Shown one piece after another: positions 7,653 to 10,966 of a DNA stretch of 10,966 nucleotides. The stretch comes from Thermoanaerobaculaceae bacterium. GTDB taxonomy: Bacteria > Acidobacteriota > Thermoanaerobaculia > Thermoanaerobaculales > Thermoanaerobaculaceae. The stretch lies in assembly GCA_022865555.1 (NCBI GenBank), contig JALHTD010000380.1, positions 1-10,966 of the forward strand. Direction: 5' to 3'. Both the position numbers and the translations under genes were made by a program. Numbering within the stretch: position 1 is the stretch's first letter; the number at the start of each line of letters is the position of its first letter. The notes under the pieces are model-generated. The model searched no databases. It was not told the origin of the DNA and saw only the letters and a program-made list of their open reading frames with translations.

Positions 7653-8432
7653 TCAGGAGGAGGGGTCCGTCGAGGGCACCTGGACGTGGATCCCGCTCGT
7701 GGCGTCCTTCTCCTTGTGGATCAGCCCCAGGCACTGGAAGGCGTAGAGGAGGCGGGCGTTCAGCCCGGCCGAGAAGGGACCCTTTTCGCAGAGCTCGACC
7801 AGAGTCCTCTTGCCATCGACAAGGTCCAGGATCTGCTCTTCGCCGCTTTCGAGCTGGAACTCCTTGAGGTGTTCGGGCGTTGGCGGGCGCGCGAACACGG
7901 CGCCCTTGCTGCCGAGGCGAGACACCAGCCGCTTGGCGTCCGCCACGATCTTGCACCCGTGGAGAATCGCGCGCGGGGTGGGGATGCGGAGCTGGTAGAC
8001 CTCATCGGCCCGATCCTCGCCCAGCGTGAACGTGACCAACCCTTCCTCCAGGTCGAACAGGCTCCAGACGATCCGCTGGACCTGCTCGAGCACCGCGGCG
8101 CGCATCTCCTCCTCGGTGAGCAGACCCATCTCCATCAGCACCTGGCCGTGGCGCTTGCCCGGGCTCTCGAGCAGCCGGAGGACGGAGTTGCGGAACTGCT
8201 CCACCGTGATGCGGCCGGCACCGAGCAAGACGTCGCCGAGCGACTCGGCGCGGTTCGTGGAGGAGGCGAAGATGATATCGCCGTTGATGATGGACACTCT
8301 CTTGGAGAACTCGTCCAGCTGCGCCTCGAGCACCCCCGGGACCCGATTCCGGTGGATGGTGGCGAGCATCTCCGGCAACGGGGTCTCGGTCAGGTCACCC
8401 ACGAATATGCGGCGCGCCTCGGTGATCACCAT
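7653..8432 (-). CDS. DUF4388/PATAN-like domain protein
   Basis: The 259-residue soluble protein begins MVITEARRIFVGDLTETPLPEML. An N-terminal DUF4388 (PATAN-like) domain covers about residues 8-125: GDL, then PGVLEAQ, IINGDIIFASS, LGDVLLGAGRI, GQVLMEMGLLTEEEM, and LFDLEEGLVTF. The C-terminal part (about 185-240, EEQILDLVDGKRTLVELCEKG) looks like a small winged-helix module. Such proteins are common beside regulators and motility systems in Deltaproteobacteria-like genomes and are thought to be protein-interaction or signalling parts; the exact role here is unknown. The reading frame stays open upstream to 8834, but that stretch runs through tRNA-Sec, so ATG 8430-8432 is the realistic start. 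No Shine-Dalgarno sequence is seen before it. The FmdB-type gene follows after 45 bases and is probably co-transcribed. Confidence 0.8.
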   Translation of the reverse strand: MVITEARRIFVGDLTETPLPEMLATIHRNRVPGVLEAQLDEFSKRVSIINGDIIFASSTNRAESLGDVLLGAGRITVEQFRNSVLRLLESPGKRHGQVLMEMGLLTEEEMRAAVLEQVQRIVWSLFDLEEGLVTFTLGEDRADEVYQLRIPTPRAILHGCKIVADAKRLVSRLGSKGAVFARPPTPEHLKEFQLESGEEQILDLVDGKRTLVELCEKGPFSAGLNARLLYAFQCLGLIHKEKDATSGIHVQVPSTDPSS

Positions 8433-8436
8433 ACGA

Positions 8437-8445
8437 ATGGTATCA
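8437..8445 (-). promoter_or_regulatory. Possible extended -10 promoter element before the DUF4388 gene
   Basis: On the minus strand TGA-TACCAT fits a TGn extended -10 with four of six -10 bases. Its last base is only four bases from the ATG, which would place transcription start at or next to the start codon. This agrees with the lack of a ribosome site. No -35 is recognised. Weak evidence. Confidence 0.3.
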
Positions 8446-8457
8446 CGCTGAAACACG

Positions 8458-8550
8458 GGCGGCAGGCGGCAGAGAGATTTTGCTGCGTCGGCGACGCTGA
8501 ACGCCTTCGCATCGTCCCCGCCCTGGGCCTGCGACCTGCCGCCTACCGCC
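8458..8550. repeat. Imperfect 15-bp GC-rich inverted repeat around a 63-base spacer
   Basis: Arm GGCGGCAGGCGGCAG (8458-8472) pairs with CTGCCGCCTACCGCC (8536-8550), with one non-Watson-Crick position. The spacer contains a smaller GCGTC-GGC-GACGC hairpin. It fills most of the gap between the DUF4388 gene and tRNA-Sec. It may be a structured leader, part of a transcription-stop region after tRNA-Sec, or a degenerate repeat element; the sequence alone does not say. Confidence 0.45.
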
Positions 8551-8562
8551 TGTTTTTCAGGG

Positions 8563-8662
8563 TGGCGGAAGCGCATGGGACTCGAACCCACCCCCCGTAC
8601 CGCGACGGCACGGAGCAACGGTTTTGAAGACCGCGAGAGCCACCAGGCCCCGTGCGCTTCCG
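8563..8662 (-). tRNA. selC: tRNA-Sec (anticodon TCA)
   Basis: This selenocysteine tRNA inserts Sec at UGA together with SelA, SelB and SelD. The 100-base gene includes an encoded CCA. The acceptor stem has eight pairs (GGAAGCGC with GCGCTTCC), discriminator G, and a 5-bp T stem around TTCGAGT: the 8+5 arrangement of bacterial tRNA-Sec. The D arm has six pairs around a four-base loop (GGGGCC-TGGT-GGCTCT). The anticodon arm is GCGGT-CTTCAAA-ACCGT with TCA in the loop. A ten-pair variable arm (CTCCGTGCCG with CGGTACGGGG, two G-U) makes it the largest tRNA class. No selA, selB or selD lies in this window. Confidence 0.97.
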
Positions 8663-8668
8663 GGCGGA

Positions 8669-8677
8669 GTCTAACAT
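8669..8677 (-). promoter_or_regulatory. Possible extended -10 element of tRNA-Sec
   Basis: On the minus strand TGT-TAGACT matches a TGn extended -10 (four of six -10 bases). It ends six bases before the mature tRNA 5' end at 8662, so a transcript could begin at or very near the mature end. No convincing -35 lies at 16-18 bases; a TTGACG at 8706-8711 is too far upstream. Tentative. Confidence 0.3.
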
Positions 8678-8814
8678 CGGCGCACTCCCTGGCGTGCCCG
8701 GCGCTCGTCAACCAGGCCCGAGCTGGCAAGGCAAGGACAGACGTGCCCCGCGCGAGCGAGGCGCGGCTTGGCCGCGGCGAGCGTGGGGGTTCGGGGGGCG
8801 CTTTTGCGGCGGGG

Positions 8815-8843
8815 AAAAGGGTGGGGGGCCGCAAAGCCCCCCA
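8815..8843 (-). terminator. Rho-independent terminator after tRNA-Ala
   Basis: On the minus strand TGGGGGGC (8843-8836), loop TTTGCG and GCCCCCCA (8829-8822) form a perfect 8-bp stem, followed by CCC and TTTT (8818-8815). It begins 11 bases after the tRNA-Ala CCA end, so it should separate tRNA-Ala transcription from tRNA-Sec. The remaining bases 8678-8814 hold no gene I can support. Confidence 0.75.
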
Positions 8844-8854
8844 GAATTAGGTAG

Positions 8855-8930
8855 TGGTGGAGCCGAACGGGATCGAACCGTCGGCCTCTTGAATGCCATT
8901 CAAGCGCTCTCCCAGCTGAGCTACGGCCCC
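8855..8930 (-). tRNA. tRNA-Ala (anticodon GGC)
   Basis: A complete 76-base cloverleaf with encoded CCA. The acceptor GGGGCCG pairs with CGGCTCC (one G-U), and the discriminator is A. The D-arm consensus is AGCTCAGCTGGGAGAGC. The anticodon arm CTTGA-ATGGCAT-TCAAG shows GGC, and the T loop is GTTCGATCC. It reads GCC and GCU alanine codons, GCC being frequent in these genes. It has its own promoter (8944-8972) and terminator (8815-8843). Confidence 0.97.
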
Positions 8931-8943
8931 ACCAGGGAGCGAA

Positions 8944-8972
8944 AAGCTAGCAAGAGCCCGGCCGGGTGTCAA
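8944..8972 (-). promoter_or_regulatory. Sigma-70-type promoter of tRNA-Ala
   Basis: On the minus strand a perfect -35 TTGACA (8967-8972), a 17-base spacer (containing CCCGGCCGGG, itself a palindrome) and -10 TAGCTT (8944-8949, three of six bases). Expected transcription start is about 8937, leaving a leader of about seven bases before the tRNA. Spacing and position support it strongly. Confidence 0.75.
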
Positions 8973-9105
8973 CTCGCGGGAGCGGGACAGGCAGCCGGTG
9001 AAAGGCTGCGGCGCCGGCACTGGACGCTGAAAGGGACGGGGGCTGCGCCACCCGTCCGCACCTGCGAGCGCGCCGCCCCCGTCGGTGCCTTTGTCTTCCA
9101 GGCGC

Positions 9106-9111
9106 TATACT
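9106..9111 (+). promoter_or_regulatory. Possible -10 element of the ECF sigma operon
   Basis: TATACT matches five of six bases of the -10 consensus and lies 60 bases before the preferred sigma start codon. No good -35 is found at 16-18 bases upstream, and no GGAAC-type ECF promoter is seen. Predicted transcription start is about 9118, where an in-frame GTG happens to lie. The stretch 8973-9105 otherwise shows nothing I can support. Confidence 0.4.
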
Positions 9112-9141
9112 TTGCTCGTGCCCAACGATGGGGCGCGAGGC

Positions 9142-9153
9142 ACCGTATACGGT
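9142..9153. promoter_or_regulatory. 12-bp perfect palindrome ACCGTATACGGT, possible operator
   Basis: ACCGTATACGGT is its own reverse complement. It lies downstream of the TATACT element and just before the GGAGG ribosome site (9156-9160) of the sigma gene. A dimeric regulator site is possible. If translation starts at the earlier GTG it would be coding sequence. Confidence 0.4.
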
Positions 9154-9171
9154 TCGGAGGTTGGATTTGGG

Positions 9172-9786
9172 ATGGGCGTTCTGCGCCTACTGGCCCGAGA
9201 AAAGGTGAGCGTCGGGCACGACGACCGGCAGCTCGCGGCGCTTGCCCGCGGGGGCGACGAGGCCGCGTTCGCGCTGCTGGTGCGCCGCCACCAGGCCGGG
9301 GTCAGGCGTTGCGCCGCCCGCATCCTGGGCGACGATGAGGAGGCCCGCGACATCGCCCAGCTCGCCTTCGTGCGGGCCTGGGTGAACCTGTCCCGCTACG
9401 ACTCCACGTGGTCCTTCTCCACGTGGCTGTACCGCATCGCCAGCAACCTCGCCATCGACGTCCTGCGCTCCCGGGACAGCCGCGACCGCACCCACGCGGC
9501 TCACCTGAGGCTGGTGGGCGACTCGGTGGGTCCCTCCGCGCCGCGCGACCTTGCCGAGGGGGAGGTCCGACGCATATTCGCCGAGCTGGCCGAGACGCTC
9601 ACCCCGGCGCAGCGCGCGGCGTTCGTGCTGCGCGAGGTGGAAGGGCTGGCGACCGACGAGGTCGCGCGGGCCCTGGAGTGCAGCGAGGCCACGGTCCGCA
9701 ACCACGTGTTTCAGGCACGCGCGACGCTGCGCAAGGCGCTGGCGGCGCGCTATCCCGAGTACCTTCCCAAGGGAGCCAGGCGATGA
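9172..9786 (+). CDS. ECF (RpoE-like) RNA polymerase sigma factor
   Basis: This is an extracytoplasmic-function sigma factor that directs RNA polymerase to a small regulon, probably released by the anti-sigma factor encoded next. From ATG 9172 it has 204 residues. Region 2 spans about 28-100 (FALLVRRHQAGVRRCAARIL, then DIAQLAFVRAWVNL and FSTWLYRIASNLAIDVLR). A variable linker follows, then region 4 at about 137-193 (LTPAQRAAFVLREVEGLATD, then EVARALECSEATVRNHVFQA). Regions 1 and 3 are absent, as expected for the class. GGAGG lies at 9156-9160, a rather long 11 bases from the ATG. In-frame GTG codons at 9118 (possibly leaderless) and 9208 are alternatives. The stop overlaps the anti-sigma start (ATGA). 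The ECF subgroup cannot be assigned here. Confidence 0.92.
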   Translation: MGVLRLLAREKVSVGHDDRQLAALARGGDEAAFALLVRRHQAGVRRCAARILGDDEEARDIAQLAFVRAWVNLSRYDSTWSFSTWLYRIASNLAIDVLRSRDSRDRTHAAHLRLVGDSVGPSAPRDLAEGEVRRIFAELAETLTPAQRAAFVLREVEGLATDEVARALECSEATVRNHVFQARATLRKALAARYPEYLPKGARR

Positions 9787-10289
9787 TGAGCTGCCTCGAG
9801 GTCCGTCGTTTGACGCCGAGGTTTCTCGCGCTCGAGCTCTCGCCCGAGACCGAGAGGGAGCTGCGGGAGCACCTCCGCTCCTGCGCAGGGTGCCGCGATG
9901 CCGTGGCCGAGCGCGAGCCTGCGCTGGGCCTCGCCTGGGCGCTGGCCGGAGAAACGGGTCCCGAGGACGACCGCTTCGTGGGTGAGGTGCTGGCCGGCGT
10001 CCACCAGCGCTCACTGGAGCGCAGGCTCTCCGGCCGTCGGTCGCGGCTGCTCGCGGCGGCAGCGGCGCTGACCGCGGTGCTCCTCGGCGGCACCGTGGTG
10101 GTCAGGCAGCTCGCCAGGCCCGCGCCGCAGGCGGTGGCCGGCCTGCCCGCTTCCCGGCCGCCGGTGGTTGAACCTGCGTTCGTGGAGGTGGATCAGGTCG
10201 GCGTCCGCCTGTACCAGCTCACCCCGACCTCACAGTCGCGCGAGGCGATCCAGGTGGCGTTCATCGTGGATCCGCACCTGGAGCTCTAG
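9783..10289 (+). CDS. Membrane-anchored zinc-finger anti-sigma factor
   Basis: The 168-residue protein is predicted to hold the upstream sigma factor at the inner membrane. The N-terminus has the zinc anti-sigma (ZAS, zf-HC2) pattern: Cys4, then H30-x3-C34-x2-C37 in REHLRSCAGC. An alpha-helical cytoplasmic part follows, then one transmembrane segment at about 87-107 (SRLLAAAAALTAVLLGGTVV). A Pro/Ala-rich periplasmic linker (110-132) and a short periplasmic domain of about 35 residues complete it. The ATG overlaps the sigma stop, the usual arrangement for an interacting pair made at matched levels. The periplasmic end is small, so signal sensing may need another protein, possibly the secretin-like product of the next gene. 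Confidence 0.87.
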   Translation: MMSCLEVRRLTPRFLALELSPETERELREHLRSCAGCRDAVAEREPALGLAWALAGETGPEDDRFVGEVLAGVHQRSLERRLSGRRSRLLAAAAALTAVLLGGTVVVRQLARPAPQAVAGLPASRPPVVEPAFVEVDQVGVRLYQLTPTSQSREAIQVAFIVDPHLEL

Positions 10290-10307
10290 TTGGGGAGGAC
10301 GGCGGTC

Positions 10308-10966
10308 ATGGTGCTGGCCTTGGCTGCCGGGAGCGCGCTCGCGGCCGACCAGGAGCTAAGGGTCTTCCAGCTCCACTTCCGGCCGGCGCGCGAGGCGGCG
10401 GTGCTGGTGGAGCCGTTGCTTTCCCCCGGGGGTAGCGTGCTGCTGCAGCCGAGCCTGAACTCGATCACGGTTCGCGACAACCCCGAGGTGCTCCGGCGGG
10501 TCGCCGAGGCGCTTGCGAGCTGGGACGTGGCGCCCATTTCGTACAAGGTGAGGGTGCGGGTGCTGCTGGCCTCCACCGACTCCCCCCCGCCCGGGAAAGC
10601 TGCTCCGCTGATCTCGGGGATCGGCGCCGAGCTCACGAAGCTCTTCCACTTCACCGACTACCGGGAGGTGGCGACGCTGCAGGTCACCGCCGCGGATGGG
10701 AGCGTCGTCGAGGTGGCCGCGGGCGATCGCTACCACCTGCGCTTCGCCGTGCGGGGGGTGGCGCAGGACCCTGAGCGCGTGCAGCTCGCACAGCTGCAGC
10801 TCGCCCGCCGCGACCGGGGGCCCGACAACGCGGAGGTGCTGCGCCCGCTGATGCGCGCAACCGTGACGCTGCTCATGAAGCAACCCTCCGTGCTCGGCGG
10901 GGCGCGCGCCGAGAACGCAAACCAGGCGCTCTTCCTGGTGCTCTGGGCGGAGCGGGAGGAGAAGCA
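10308..10966 (+). CDS. Exported protein with secretin N-domain-like module (3' end cut off)
   Basis: The frame is open to the window end (219 codons seen). After a signal sequence ending SALA-A, residues about 17-75 (RVFQLHFRPAREAAVLVEPL, then SPGGSVLLQPSLNSITVRDN, PEVLRRVAEALASWDV) match the beta-alpha-beta pattern of secretin N1-type (NolW-like) domains. A beta-rich part follows, starting SYKVRVRVLLAS, with KLFHFTDYREVATLQV and a long segment of unclear fold. No secretin pore is seen before the cut. ATG 10308 has GGGGAGG at 10292-10298. TTG at 10290, immediately after the anti-sigma stop, would give a more typical signal peptide (MGRTAVMVLALAAG), so the start is uncertain. Third gene of the sigma operon, hence probably envelope-located and linked to its signal or function. 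Confidence 0.7.
   Translation, partial: MVLALAAGSALAADQELRVFQLHFRPAREAAVLVEPLLSPGGSVLLQPSLNSITVRDNPEVLRRVAEALASWDVAPISYKVRVRVLLASTDSPPPGKAAPLISGIGAELTKLFHFTDYREVATLQVTAADGSVVEVAAGDRYHLRFAVRGVAQDPERVQLAQLQLARRDRGPDNAEVLRPLMRATVTLLMKQPSVLGGARAENANQALFLVLWAEREEK

Noticed and set aside
7686..8627. A 313-residue plus-strand open frame opposite the DUF4388 gene
   Set aside because: Antisense shadow of a recognised gene. It also crosses tRNA-Sec, and no family motif is visible.
8699..8725. Sigma-54-type or -35 promoter signals upstream of tRNA-Sec (GGGCACG, TTGACG)
   Set aside because: The GG and GC elements are not at the required spacing, and TTGACG is 31 bases from the only plausible -10.
8433..8834. 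N-terminal extension of the DUF4388 protein by about 134 residues
   Set aside because: The open frame runs through tRNA-Sec and intergenic DNA, and the translation there has no domain character. GC-rich sequence lacks stops by chance.
8652..9338. Plus-strand open frame covering both tRNA flanks and the sigma start
   Set aside because: It crosses tRNA-Ala and overlaps the sigma gene out of frame, with a low-complexity Gly/Arg composition.
1..10966. CRISPR arrays, insertion sequences, integrases or phage genes
   Set aside because: No regularly spaced direct repeats, transposase-like products or terminal repeats were seen. Both tRNA genes are intact and show no nearby partial 3'-end copy that would suggest an attachment site.

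Overview
This is a GC-rich bacterial window with a strong preference for G or C at third codon positions. It carries the regulatory and motor genes of a type IV pilus, a polymer-sugar gene, two tRNA genes and an ECF sigma-factor operon. The gene order pilB-pilT-pilC-pilS-pilR, a DUF4388/PATAN-type protein, a selenocysteine tRNA and an ECF/zinc-finger anti-sigma pair together suit a deltaproteobacterial lineage in the broad sense (Myxococcota or Desulfuromonadota-like) or an acidobacterial relative. The sequence does not decide between them.

Positions 1-7252, plus strand: one closely packed run. It opens with the 3' end of pilB (extension ATPase), followed by pilT (retraction ATPase), pilC (inner-membrane platform), pilS (membrane histidine kinase) and pilR (sigma-54-dependent response regulator). 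A secreted DUF192 protein and galU (UTP-glucose-1-phosphate uridylyltransferase) follow. Gaps are 12, 3, -4, -4, 3 and -4 bases, so translational coupling and co-transcription are likely. The run ends in a 14-bp perfect inverted repeat whose two arms contain the stop codons of galU and of the convergent gene.

Positions 7278-8432, minus strand: a DUF4388/PATAN-like protein and, 45 bases downstream, an FmdB-type zinc-ribbon protein. The FmdB gene appears to start at CTG. The best family alignment and an ideal Shine-Dalgarno sequence both point to that codon, and no ATG, GTG or TTG lies between it and the upstream in-frame stop.

Positions 8563-8972, minus strand: tRNA-Sec (anticodon TCA, 8-bp acceptor stem, long variable arm) and tRNA-Ala (GGC). 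A GC hairpin terminator separates them, and tRNA-Ala has a clear TTGACA-17-TAGCTT promoter. The tRNA-Sec implies that selenoproteins are made elsewhere in the genome.

Positions 9106-10966, plus strand: an ECF sigma factor, a membrane-anchored zinc-finger anti-sigma factor (ATGA overlap) and an exported protein with a secretin N-domain-like module, cut by the window end. They form a likely envelope-sensing operon. A 12-bp perfect palindrome lies in the leader of the sigma gene.

Most of the window is recognisable. The more unusual points are the CTG start, the shared-stop terminator, an in-frame UGA plus hairpin between the DUF4388 and FmdB genes close to selC, and the sigma/anti-sigma/secretin-like cassette. 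I see no convincing evidence of a wholly new system.
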